DNA from: Pseudomonas sp. HS6
GTDB lineage: Bacteria; Pseudomonadota; Gammaproteobacteria; Pseudomonadales; Pseudomonadaceae
NCBI RefSeq assembly: GCF_023375815.1
Contig: NZ_CP067412.1
Coordinates: 2,294,001 to 2,358,000, forward strand
DNA length: 64,000 nucleotides
Direction: 5' to 3'
Shown here: piece after piece, positions 56,064 through 64,000 of the stretch
Layout of the letters: the number at the start of each line of letters is the position of its first letter
Numbering within the stretch: position 1 is the first letter of the stretch
The notes under the pieces: generated by a model
Told to the model about the DNA's origin: nothing
Seen by the model: only the letters and a program-made list of their open reading frames with translations
Database searches by the model: none
Translations under genes and position numbers: made by a program

Positions 56064-56501
56064 ATGCCCTACCACCATATCCTGGTCGCCGTAGATCTGA
56101 CCGAAGAGTGCGACCCTGTGATCCACCGCGCCCGAGAGCTGTCGGTGAGCAATGGCGCCAAGCTGTCGCTGGTGCATATCGTCGAACCGATGGCCATGGC
56201 CTTCGGGGGTGACGTGCCGATGGATCTGTCACAACTGCAACAACAGCAATTCGATCAGGCCAAGGAGCGCCTCGAGCGCCTGAAGCACAAGTACACCGAA
56301 CTGGAAGGCTCCAACTGCCACCTGACCTATGGCCAGCCACGCCAGGAAATCCACCACTTCGCCAAGGATCAGGAATGCGACCTGATCGTGGTCGGCAGCC
56401 ATGGCCGGCATGGTCTGGCGCTGCTATTGGGTTCGACCGCCAATGACGTGCTGCACGGCGCACCTTGCGATGTGCTGGCGGTGCACCTGGTCAAACGCTG
56501 A
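56064..56501 (+). CDS. Universal stress protein (UspA family)
   Basis: This 145-residue protein starts MPYHHILVAVDLTEECDPVI with GAGGAG upstream. The C-terminal ATP-binding motif is GSHGRHGLALLLGSTANDVL (G-x2-G-x9-G[S/T]), typical of UspA proteins that bind ATP. UspA proteins protect against stress and starvation; the specific role is not visible. The gene is single, and a terminator follows. Confidence 0.92.
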   Translation: MPYHHILVAVDLTEECDPVIHRARELSVSNGAKLSLVHIVEPMAMAFGGDVPMDLSQLQQQQFDQAKERLERLKHKYTELEGSNCHLTYGQPRQEIHHFAKDQECDLIVVGSHGRHGLALLLGSTANDVLHGAPCDVLAVHLVKR

Positions 56502-56512
56502 TCTCACCTATG

Positions 56513-56548
56513 AAAAGCCCGGCGTCCATCACTGGACGCCGGGCTTTT
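56513..56548. terminator. Bidirectional terminator between usp and ABC-F gene
   Basis: AAAGCCCGGCGTCCA-TCAC-TGGACGCCGGGCTTTTT is a strong hairpin with a T-tract, between convergent genes. Confidence 0.94.
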
Positions 56549-56564
56549 TCATGACTGGAAACAA

Positions 56565-58487
56565 TCAGGCATCCAGTTCGGCCCAACGCTCCACCAACGC
56601 ATCCAGTTCAGCCTGCAACTGCTCCAGCGAAGCAATGACTTTGGCCGTCTCGACCGCCGGGCGCTGGTAGAAACCGGCTTCAGCCATTTCAGCCTCGACA
56701 GCAGCGATCTGCTGTTCCTTGGCGTCGATGTCGCCCGGCAACGCTTCCAGCTCGCGCTGAAGCTTGTAGCTCAGCTTCTTCTTCGCAGCCGGGGCCGCAG
56801 CAACGGGCGCAGCAACCGGAGCCGGTTCGGCAGTGACCACCGCCGAATTCAGGTCAGCCTTGCCGGATTTGCTCTCGGTCACACCCAACAGACGCGGCGA
56901 ACCGCCCTGACGGATCCAGTCCTGATAGCCACCGACGTATTCGCGAACCTTGCCTTCACCTTCGAAGACCAGGGTGCTGGTCACCACGTTGTCGAGGAAT
57001 GCCCGGTCGTGACTGACCATCAGCACGGTGCCGTTGAAGGTCAACAACACTTCTTCGAGCAGCTCGAGGGTTTCCACATCGAGGTCGTTGGTCGGTTCGT
57101 CGAGCACCAGCAGGTTCGCCGGCTTGCTGAACAGCTTGGCCAACAGCAGACGCGCACGCTCGCCACCGGACAACGCCTTCACCGGCGTGCGGGCACGCTG
57201 CGGGCTGAACAGGAAGTCGCCGAGGTAGCTGAGCACGTGACGGCTCTGGCCGTCGATATCAATAAAGTCGCGACCTTCGGCGACGTTGTCGATCACGGTC
57301 TTTTCCAGATCCAGCTGATGGCGCAATTGGTCGAAGTAGGCCACGTCGATCCGGGTGCCCTCTTCCACTTTGCCGCTGGTCGGTTGCAGACCGCTGAGCA
57401 TCAGTTTCAACAGCGTGGTCTTGCCCGTACCGTTGGCGCCGAGCAGGCCGATCCGGTCACCGCGCTGCAGCACCATGGAGAAATCGCGGATCAGGAACGG
57501 GCCGCCCGGATGCGCGAAGCTCACGTTATCCAGCACCATCACCTGCTTGCCGGACTTCTCTGCGGTGTCCAGCTGGATGTTGGCCTTGCCGGTACGTTCG
57601 CGACGCTCACTGCGTTCGACGCGCAGGGCTTTCAACGCACGTACGCGGCCTTCGTTACGGGTACGACGGGCCTTGATGCCCTGACGAATCCACACTTCTT
57701 CTTGAGCCAGACGCTTATCGAACAGCGCGTTGGCAGTTTCTTCAGCAGCCAGTGCGGCTTCTTTGTGAACCAGGAAACTGGCGTAGTCGCCGTTCCAGTC
57801 GATCAGGCCGCCGCGATCCAGTTCTAGGATGCGGGTGGCGAGGTTTTGCAGGAAGGAACGGTCGTGCGTGATGAACAGCACGGCACCCTGGAAATCCTTC
57901 AGTGCTTCTTCGAGCCAGGCAATCGCACCGATGTCCAGGTGGTTGGTCGGTTCGTCGAGCAGCAGCAGATCCGGCTCGGACACCAGCGCCTGTGCCAGCA
58001 GCACACGACGACGCCAGCCGCCGGACAACTCGGCGAGGGTCTTGTCGGCCGGCAATTGCAGGCGGCTGAGGGTACTGTCGACCAGAGTCTGCAAGCGCCA
58101 GCCATCGCGGGCTTCGAGGTCGTGCTGGACGTGCATCAGCTTGTCCAGATCGGCGTCGGTGACGATGTTCTGGCTCAGGTGATGGTATTCGGCGAGCAAG
58201 GCGCCAACACCGTCGAGGCCTTCGGCGACCACGTCGAACACCGTCCGCTCGTCGGCCACCGGCAATTCTTGCGGCAATTCACCGATTTTCAGACCGGGGG
58301 CACGCCACACCGAGCCGTCATCAGGCTTCTGGTCGCCCTTGACCAGTTTCATCATGCTGGACTTGCCAGTGCCGTTGCGACCGATGATGCACACCCGCTC
58401 ACCACGGGCGATCTGCCAGGACACCTTGTCCAACAACGGCATCGCGCCGAATGCAAGGGACACATCGCTGAATTTGAGCAGGGTCAT
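56565..58487 (-). CDS. ABC-F family ATPase (Uup-like)
   Basis: This 640-residue soluble protein has two ABC domains. The first has GRNGTGKSSMMKLVKG, ELSGGWRRRVLLAQAL and LLLLDEPTNHLD; the second has GANGTGKTTLLKLML, LSGGERARLLLAKLF and LLVLDEPTNDLD. The linker is a charged helix (ARRTRNEGRVRALKALRVE) and the C-terminus is a coiled coil with Lys/Glu repeats, matching Uup. These proteins act on ribosomes or DNA. I chose the ATG at 58487 for family length; further upstream starts are not conserved. Confidence 0.93.
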   Translation of the reverse strand: MTLLKFSDVSLAFGAMPLLDKVSWQIARGERVCIIGRNGTGKSSMMKLVKGDQKPDDGSVWRAPGLKIGELPQELPVADERTVFDVVAEGLDGVGALLAEYHHLSQNIVTDADLDKLMHVQHDLEARDGWRLQTLVDSTLSRLQLPADKTLAELSGGWRRRVLLAQALVSEPDLLLLDEPTNHLDIGAIAWLEEALKDFQGAVLFITHDRSFLQNLATRILELDRGGLIDWNGDYASFLVHKEAALAAEETANALFDKRLAQEEVWIRQGIKARRTRNEGRVRALKALRVERSERRERTGKANIQLDTAEKSGKQVMVLDNVSFAHPGGPFLIRDFSMVLQRGDRIGLLGANGTGKTTLLKLMLSGLQPTSGKVEEGTRIDVAYFDQLRHQLDLEKTVIDNVAEGRDFIDIDGQSRHVLSYLGDFLFSPQRARTPVKALSGGERARLLLAKLFSKPANLLVLDEPTNDLDVETLELLEEVLLTFNGTVLMVSHDRAFLDNVVTSTLVFEGEGKVREYVGGYQDWIRQGGSPRLLGVTESKSGKADLNSAVVTAEPAPVAAPVAAAPAAKKKLSYKLQRELEALPGDIDAKEQQIAAVEAEMAEAGFYQRPAVETAKVIASLEQLQAELDALVERWAELDA

Positions 58488-58700
58488 GAGCTTCTCCAAA
58501 AACCGGGCGCGCATTCTACCTGAATCGGGACCCGAGCAGGCCGGCAATTTCGCCGCTGACGCACTCTGCACAACAATTGTTGCGAACTTGTGCCACAGGG
58601 CCCGCAAAGCTTTCGCCCGTTGCTGGCAAAAGGCTAAGCTACAGACAATTCAGTGCCGCCCATGCCGGCACTTGTCATGATTTCTCTGCCCGGATGTCTC

Positions 58701-60629
58701 ATGCGCAGTCGCCTTTTCAGTGTTTTGTCCTGTTTGCTACTCACCGCCGCTGCTGCCCAATCCGCCCAGGCGGTGGACCTGTCCACCCAGCGCCAGTATT
58801 ACGATGAGGCCAAACGCGCCCTGGCCAAGGGCGACACCGGCCCGTATTTTCGCTACAGCCAGGCCCTCGCCGATTATCCGCTGGAGCCGTATCTGGCGTA
58901 CGACGAGCTGACCGCCCGCCTGAAGACCGCGAGCAACGCGGAGATCGAAAAATTCCTCGCAGAGCACGGTGACCTGCCCCAGGCCAACTGGATGAAGCTG
59001 CGCTGGTTGCGCTGGCTGGCCGACCGTGGCGAATGGGCGACCTTCGTCAAATATTACGACCCGAAACTCAATTTCACCGAGCTGGACTGCCTGAACGCGC
59101 AGTACCAGATCAGCAGCGGCCGCAAGGCCGAGGGTTACGCCAACGCCGACAAATTGTGGCTGACCGGCAAATCGCAACCGGCGGCGTGTGATGCGCTGTT
59201 CGGAATCTGGGCCGCCGACGGTCAGTTGACCGAGCAAAAACGCTGGGAACGCACCAAACTCGCCGCTCAGACACGCAACTATCCGCTGGCCAACAGTCTG
59301 GTCAACGGCCTGACCACCCTTGCCCCGCGTGGGCGCCTGCTGGTGGATGTGGCGCAGAAACCGGAGCTGCTCAACCAGCCGTCGCGCTTCACCCCGGCCG
59401 ACGAACCGATGTCGGACATCGTCAGCCTCGGCCTGCGCCGCCTGGCGCGTCAGGACCCGGACAAGGCCATGGACCTGCTCGACGGCTACGCCAGCAGCAT
59501 GCATTTCTCCCGCGATGAAAAAGTCGCGATCGCACGGGAAATCGGCCTGACTCTGGCCCGTCGTTTCGACAGCCGCGCGCTAGACGTGATGACCAAATAT
59601 GACCCGGAACTGCGCGACAACACCGTTTCTGAATGGCGCCTGCGTCTGCTGCTGCGTCTGGCGCGCTGGGACGACGCCTACCAACTGACCCGCCGTCTGC
59701 CGCAGGATCTGGCCACCACCAACCGCTGGCGTTACTGGCAAGCCCGCAGCCTGGAACTGGCACAACCACAGAACCCGGAAGCGCAGACGTTGTACAAGAG
59801 CCTCGCACGGGAACGGGATTTCTACGGTTTCCTTGCCGCCGATCGCTCGCAGCTGCCCTATTCGCTGGTCAACAAACCGTTGGTACTCAGCCAAGCCACC
59901 ATCAACAAGGTGCGCAACACGCCCGGCGTTCGCCGCGCGCTGGAGTTCCACGCCCGCGGGCAGATCGTCGATGGCCGACGCGAGTGGTATCACGTCAGCC
60001 GTCATTTCAATCGCGATGAAATGGTCGCCCAGGCCAAACTGGCCTACGACCTGAAGTGGTACTTCCCGGCGATCCGCACCATCAGCCAGGCGCAATACTG
60101 GGACGACCTGGACATCCGCTTCCCGATGGCCCACCGCGAAACCCTGGTGCGTGAAGCCAAGGTACGCGGCCTGCATTCGAGCTGGGTGTTCGCCATCACC
60201 CGTCAGGAAAGCGCGTTCATGGACGACGCCCGCTCCGGCGTCGGCGCCAGCGGTCTGATGCAACTGATGCCCGGCACCGCCAAGGAAACCGCACGCAAAT
60301 TCAGCATTCCACTGGCCTCACCGCAGCAAGTGCTCGATCCGGACAAAAACATCCAGCTCGGCGCTGCCTACCTGAGTCAGGTGCACAGCCAGTTCAACGG
60401 CAACCGCGTGCTCGCCTCCGCCGCCTACAACGCCGGCCCCGGCCGAGTGCGCCAGTGGTTGCGCGGCGCCGATCACCTGAGCTTCGACGTGTGGGTGGAA
60501 AGCATCCCGTTCGACGAAACCCGCCAGTACGTACAGAACGTGCTGTCTTACTCGGTGATCTACGGCCAGAAACTCAACTCGCCGCAACCGCTGGTGGACT
60601 GGCATGAGCGGTACTTTGACGATCAGTGA
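58701..60629 (+). CDS. slt: Soluble lytic murein transglycosylase (Slt70-like)
   Basis: This 642-residue protein has a signal peptide (MRSRLFSVLSCLLLTAAAAQSAQA) and the Slt superhelical domain from residue 30 to about 450. The C-terminal catalytic domain has the Glu503 in FAITRQESAFMDDARSG, then VGASGLMQLMPGTAKETARKF and LASAAYNAGPGRVRQWL. It cleaves peptidoglycan with 1,6-anhydro-MurNAc formation in the periplasm. The start ATG at 58701 gives a good leader. It is divergent from the ABC-F gene. Confidence 0.95.
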   Translation: MRSRLFSVLSCLLLTAAAAQSAQAVDLSTQRQYYDEAKRALAKGDTGPYFRYSQALADYPLEPYLAYDELTARLKTASNAEIEKFLAEHGDLPQANWMKLRWLRWLADRGEWATFVKYYDPKLNFTELDCLNAQYQISSGRKAEGYANADKLWLTGKSQPAACDALFGIWAADGQLTEQKRWERTKLAAQTRNYPLANSLVNGLTTLAPRGRLLVDVAQKPELLNQPSRFTPADEPMSDIVSLGLRRLARQDPDKAMDLLDGYASSMHFSRDEKVAIAREIGLTLARRFDSRALDVMTKYDPELRDNTVSEWRLRLLLRLARWDDAYQLTRRLPQDLATTNRWRYWQARSLELAQPQNPEAQTLYKSLARERDFYGFLAADRSQLPYSLVNKPLVLSQATINKVRNTPGVRRALEFHARGQIVDGRREWYHVSRHFNRDEMVAQAKLAYDLKWYFPAIRTISQAQYWDDLDIRFPMAHRETLVREAKVRGLHSSWVFAITRQESAFMDDARSGVGASGLMQLMPGTAKETARKFSIPLASPQQVLDPDKNIQLGAAYLSQVHSQFNGNRVLASAAYNAGPGRVRQWLRGADHLSFDVWVESIPFDETRQYVQNVLSYSVIYGQKLNSPQPLVDWHERYFDDQ

Positions 60630-60664
60630 TCGTGCCGCGCTTTGCTGAAAGATCGACTTAAACA

Positions 60665-60699
60665 AAAATGCCCGCATCGAGAGATGCGGGCATTTTTTT
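60665..60699. terminator. Bidirectional terminator between slt and fic
   Basis: AAAAATGCCCGCATC-GAGA-GATGCGGGCATTTTTTT is a strong hairpin with A and T flanks, between convergent genes. Confidence 0.95.
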
Positions 60700-60714
60700 G
60701 GGATCAGTAATTGG

Positions 60715-61749
60715 TTAACCGTGTTGCAACTTCACCAACTGAAATCTGCCGCTCGAAGTCAGCCGGTACTTCTGATTCGGGCTTCTCGGCGAGTCGGGGT
60801 CAGTCATTTCGATCAACTCACCCACTAAAGCGGGTGTCAGGTAGTTCGCGCGAAAAGTAGCCTTATGGGCCAAACCTAACGCCCCCATCAACTCGTTGAC
60901 ACTGAGAGGAGCGCTATCAATGAGTAGCTGAAGCAGCTTTCTTACTTGGTCGGTTACTTGGTCGGTTACTTGGTCGGTGGAAGGCTCATTTTCGATAGCC
61001 TCACGCAACGCCAGATTCAGCGCATTCAACATGTACTCCACGAACGGCGTTGATTCCGCCATTCGGTCAGCGGCCGACAACGCTGCGTAATAATCATCCT
61101 GCTGCTCGCGAATCACCGCCTCAACGGGCAAGTACGCCAATACCGGTCGCCATTGACTGAGGATCAGCGTCTGCCATAGCCGCCCCATTCGACCATTGCC
61201 ATCGGCAAATGGATGGATGAACTCAAACTCGTAGTGAAAGACACAACTGGTGATCAACGGATGCCAGTCCGATGCATCGAGCCACGCCAGCAAGTCGTCC
61301 ACCAAATGGGCAATCCGGCTTGGCGGCGGTGCCATGTGGACCAGTTGTTCGCCACGATAGATACCGACACCCGCTCGACGAAAGCGACCGCAGTCGTCAA
61401 TTAGTCCCTGCATCAGCAACTCGTGGGCACGCAGCAAGTCGGAACGATTACCGGGCTTCCAGTCAGTCAGGCACTCATATGCCGCAAAAGCATTGCGCAC
61501 TTCCTGAATTTCCCGAGGCAACCCCAGCACTCTCTGCCCGGCCAACACCGCAGTCACCTGTTCGACGCTGAGTGTGTTGTTTTCAATCGCCAGAGAAGCC
61601 TGGATCGTTCGAATACGATTCCCACGACGCAACTGAGGTGTCTGTCGCCCACTGTCAGCAGCCGAAAGCTGACCGATCTGCTCACTGATCTCCGCGATCA
61701 GTGCGAGCATTCGAGGCGTCAGTGTCAATGGGGGTTGGTAGCGACTCAT
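60715..61749 (-). CDS. Class II Fic-domain protein with C-terminal winged HTH
   Basis: Fic proteins transfer AMP or other moieties to target proteins. The 344-residue protein has the intact Fic motif HPFADGNGRMGR (179-190) and the autoinhibitory motif SLAIEN (Ser52, Glu56, Asn57) N-terminal to it, which marks class II. A linker with TDQV three times (258-269) leads to a C-terminal helix-turn-helix-like domain (LSVNELMGALGLAHKATFRANYLTPAL). I chose the ATG at 61749 because GGA lies at a proper distance; 61755 is possible. No antitoxin gene is adjacent, as expected for intramolecular inhibition. Confidence 0.93.
   Translation of the reverse strand: MSRYQPPLTLTPRMLALIAEISEQIGQLSAADSGRQTPQLRRGNRIRTIQASLAIENNTLSVEQVTAVLAGQRVLGLPREIQEVRNAFAAYECLTDWKPGNRSDLLRAHELLMQGLIDDCGRFRRAGVGIYRGEQLVHMAPPPSRIAHLVDDLLAWLDASDWHPLITSCVFHYEFEFIHPFADGNGRMGRLWQTLILSQWRPVLAYLPVEAVIREQQDDYYAALSAADRMAESTPFVEYMLNALNLALREAIENEPSTDQVTDQVTDQVRKLLQLLIDSAPLSVNELMGALGLAHKATFRANYLTPALVGELIEMTDPDSPRSPNQKYRLTSSGRFQLVKLQHG
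60943..60978 (-). repeat. 12-bp triplication in the fic gene
   Basis: TACTTGGTCGGT occurs three times in perfect tandem on the plus strand. On the coding strand it encodes three TDQV units. Being a multiple of 3, loss or gain changes linker length without frameshift. Confidence 0.95.
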
Positions 61750-61814
61750 ATCCATTCCAGGTGCTTCTCAATGGTCGCCATAATGCCCGATGCCATCGAG
61801 CTAGGCAGCCTTAT

Positions 61815-63590
61815 TCAATGTGCTTTCTGACCATCACTGAACTGCAGCGCCGCCAACCGCGCATACAGCGGATTGCTCGCTATCAGCTCCTGATGCGTGC
61901 CAACTGCTACCAGTTTGCCCTGATCCATCACCGCGATCCGGTCGGCGTTTTTCACCGTCGCCAGGCGGTGAGCGATGACCAAGGTGGTGCGGTTTTGCAT
62001 CAGACTGGGCAGGGCTTGCTGGATCAGGTGTTCGCTCTGGGCATCGAGAGCGCTGGTGGCTTCGTCCAGCAGCAGGATCGGCGCGTCGACCAGCAGCGCT
62101 CGGGCGATAGCCAGGCGCTGGCGTTGTCCGCCTGACAGGCCGAGACCGCCGTCGCCCAGGTGGGTCTGGTAGCCGTCGGGCATTTGTTCGATGAAGTCGT
62201 GGGCGTGAGCGATTTTTGCCGCTTCCCGCACCTGTTCCAGCGTGGCAGTCGGGCAACCGTAGCGAATGTTTTCTTCGACGCTGCCGAAGAACAGCGCCGG
62301 GGTCTGCGAAACCAGTGCAAAGCAGCGACGCAAGTCCAAAGGATCAAGGCTCGTCAGCGGTACGCCATCGATCAGGATTTGCCCTTCGCGCGGATCGTAG
62401 AAACGCAGCAGCAAGTCATACACCGTGGACTTGCCCGCGCCGGACGGCCCCACGAGCGCGAGGGTTTCGCCCGCGTTGACCGTCAGACTCAAGCCGTCAA
62501 CGGCAAAGCTTTCGGGACGCGAAGGGTAGGAAAAACGCACGTCCCGCAACGCCAGTTCGCCTTTGATCCGCTCGGGCAAAGTCACCAGTCCGGCTTTCGG
62601 CGGCTGGATGATGTTCTCGGAACGCAACAATTCGGCAATGCGCTCGGCAGCGCCGGCCGCACGCTGCAATTCGCCGATCACTTCGCTCAAGGTGCCAAAG
62701 GCACTGCCGACGATCAGGCTGTAGAACACGAACGCCGCCAGCTCACCCGCAGAAATCCGCCCGGCAATCACGTCCATGCCGCCGACCCACAACATCACCG
62801 CGACGGCACCGAGCACCAGCACGATCACCAGCGTGATCAGCCAGGCCCGCTGAAAAATCCGTTTGCGTGCGGTTTCGAACGCTTGCTCGACGGTGCTGGC
62901 GAAACGTTGTTCGTCCTGCACCTGATGGTTGTAGGCCTGCACCGTTTTGATCTGGCCGAGGGTTTCCGACACGTAACTGCCAATGTCGGCGATCCGGTCC
63001 TGACTCAGTCGGGAGAGGTTACGCACGCGTCGCCCGAAAATCAGGATCGGCGCAATCACCAATGGCAGCGCAATCACCACGATGCTGGTGAGTTTAGGGT
63101 TGGTGATGAACAGCAGCACCACACCGCCAATGACCATCAGCAAATTACGCAGGAACAGCGACAACGACGAGCCGATCACCGATTGCAGCAATGTGGTGTC
63201 AGCGGTCAGTCGTGACTGAATTTCCGAGCTGCGGTTGTCCTCGTAAAACCCGGGATGCAGGTACACCAAATGGTTGAACACCTGCCGACGAATGTCTGCC
63301 ACCACCCGTTCACCGATCCATGACACCAGATAAAACCGGGCAAAAGTGCCGACCGCGAGCCCCAGCACCAACAGCATGAACAGAGCAATGGATTGGTTGA
63401 GCAGGTGCGGCGACTGGGTCATGAACCCCTGATCGACCAGCAGCTTGATGCCCTGCCCCATCGACAAGGTGATGCCGGCCGTGACGATCAACGCAAGCAG
63501 AGCGCCGAAGGCCTGCCAGCGATAAGGCTGGAGAAAATGACTGGTCAGGCGCAGGGCCCGGCGGTGGCGCGAGGAGAGCATCGGGATCAT
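61815..63590 (-). CDS. ABC exporter, MsbA/multidrug-like half-transporter
   Basis: This 591-residue protein has six membrane helices (residues 25-300), including LSMGQGIKLLVDQGFM and LVSWIGERVVADIRRQVF, and a C-terminal ATPase with Walker A GPSGAGKST, signature LSGGQRQRLAIARALL and Walker B ILLLDEATSALD. It is related to the lipid A exporter and multidrug exporters; the substrate is unknown. Length and domain order are usual for the family. A fic gene is downstream on the same strand, 65 bp away. Confidence 0.93.
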   Translation of the reverse strand: MIPMLSSRHRRALRLTSHFLQPYRWQAFGALLALIVTAGITLSMGQGIKLLVDQGFMTQSPHLLNQSIALFMLLVLGLAVGTFARFYLVSWIGERVVADIRRQVFNHLVYLHPGFYEDNRSSEIQSRLTADTTLLQSVIGSSLSLFLRNLLMVIGGVVLLFITNPKLTSIVVIALPLVIAPILIFGRRVRNLSRLSQDRIADIGSYVSETLGQIKTVQAYNHQVQDEQRFASTVEQAFETARKRIFQRAWLITLVIVLVLGAVAVMLWVGGMDVIAGRISAGELAAFVFYSLIVGSAFGTLSEVIGELQRAAGAAERIAELLRSENIIQPPKAGLVTLPERIKGELALRDVRFSYPSRPESFAVDGLSLTVNAGETLALVGPSGAGKSTVYDLLLRFYDPREGQILIDGVPLTSLDPLDLRRCFALVSQTPALFFGSVEENIRYGCPTATLEQVREAAKIAHAHDFIEQMPDGYQTHLGDGGLGLSGGQRQRLAIARALLVDAPILLLDEATSALDAQSEHLIQQALPSLMQNRTTLVIAHRLATVKNADRIAVMDQGKLVAVGTHQELIASNPLYARLAALQFSDGQKAH

Positions 63591-63848
63591 TCAGGTTCAC
63601 GTCGTGTGCTGATTAATGGGGCCAGCCTGGACACTCAATGGGGTGGAACTCTGCAAATCACAATGAGTCAGGTTAATTATGACCGGCCAGACTACCCCCT
63701 AGATGCTATCGGTCTAACGTCCGGGTTGAGACGAACGGTCATTTCTGCTTGAGTGGAGATACCGTTCCGGAAAGATCGAAGGGAGTTGTCACAGCCTGGT
63801 CACCTGACGGTTTTATTGTGCATACACAACCTGATGAGGAGACAGGCC
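63591..63848. promoter_or_regulatory. Divergent promoter region of ABC exporter and small gene
   Basis: This 258-bp region has no gene of note. A palindrome TTGTG-CATA-CACAA lies at 63816-63829, just before the ribosome site of the plus-strand gene. A 29-codon ORF from 63663 has no ribosome site and was not called. Confidence 0.4.
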
Positions 63849-64000
63849 ATGTCCTTGCAACACAGCAGCGATGACAAGATTCAAGTGATCCGCACCAAGC
63901 CCGGCCAACCTCTGGGTTGCTCGATTATCGATAAGGATGGGCGCGAAGTGCCAATCACTGAAGACATGATCCAGGACGCCTGCCGCGAACTGGAGAAACG
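63849..64000 (+). CDS. Small conserved pseudomonad protein (partial)
   Basis: The first 50 residues are visible (MSLQHSSDDKIQVIRTKPGQ ... LGCSIIDKDGREVPITEDMIQDACRELEKR); the end is beyond the window. The ribosome site GAGGAG is 7 nt before the ATG at 63849. The start looks like a soluble acidic/basic protein with no signal peptide. I do not recognise a domain, so function is not assigned. Confidence 0.7.
   Translation, partial: MSLQHSSDDKIQVIRTKPGQPLGCSIIDKDGREVPITEDMIQDACRELEK

Noticed and set aside
63663..63752. A 29-codon ORF in the last intergenic region
   Set aside because: No ribosome site, very short and no family pattern.

Overview
The window reads as a chromosomal segment of a fluorescens-group pseudomonad. 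The codon use is GC-rich, and gene blocks such as tal-rssC-rssB-mlaA-queF-copRS, lolCDE, sthA, mfd, nagZ-psrA-lexA-sulA-topA and fadBA follow the order I remember from Pseudomonas. No rRNA, tRNA, prophage, IS element or CRISPR array was seen. The species cannot be fixed from sequence reading alone.

Bases 1-17300 form an accessory exopolysaccharide region with three divergent blocks. A yjbEFGH-type operon carries its own wza (1-3644, minus) and lies next to galE. galU follows on the plus strand with an orphan C-terminal piece of a phosphomannomutase-like protein. A tightly overlapped minus-strand operon (6549-16019) encodes a low-molecular-weight tyrosine phosphatase, a Wzc-type tyrosine autokinase, one family 4 glycosyltransferase, a pyruvyl transferase, a Wzx flippase, a Wzy-like polymerase, an acyltransferase 3 and an SGNH hydrolase. 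A secreted PslG-like glycoside hydrolase is divergent from it. Together these suggest a Wzx/Wzy-dependent heteropolysaccharide that is probably pyruvylated and acylated. GalU and GalE would supply UDP-glucose and UDP-galactose, and Wza would export the polymer. No initiating phosphoglycosyltransferase is in view, and there is only one glycosyltransferase. A 15-bp palindrome or its half-site recurs in the intergenic regions of these blocks.

Bases 17400-30700 hold mostly core functions: transaldolase, the RssB/RssC stress-signalling pair, an MlaA homologue, a HAD protein that has lost catalytic aspartates, DUF4404, QueF, a copper module (cupredoxin plus CopRS with an apparent CopR box), LolCDE, a PilZ protein and a glycerophosphodiesterase.

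Bases 30700-47500 carry SthA, ApbE, an MHS-family transporter, a long GAPDH, Mfd, CsiV, a SWIM-SNF2 helicase, thioinosine phosphorylase, NagZ, PsrA with tandem operators, and the lexA-sulA operon with two SOS boxes.

Bases 47500-64000 carry small conserved proteins, TopA, the fadBA beta-oxidation operon, an intergenic small-RNA candidate, a universal stress protein, an ABC-F ATPase, a Slt-type lytic transglycosylase, a class II Fic protein with an in-frame 12-bp triplication, an MsbA-like exporter and the start of a small conserved protein. Intrinsic terminators separate many of the convergent pairs.
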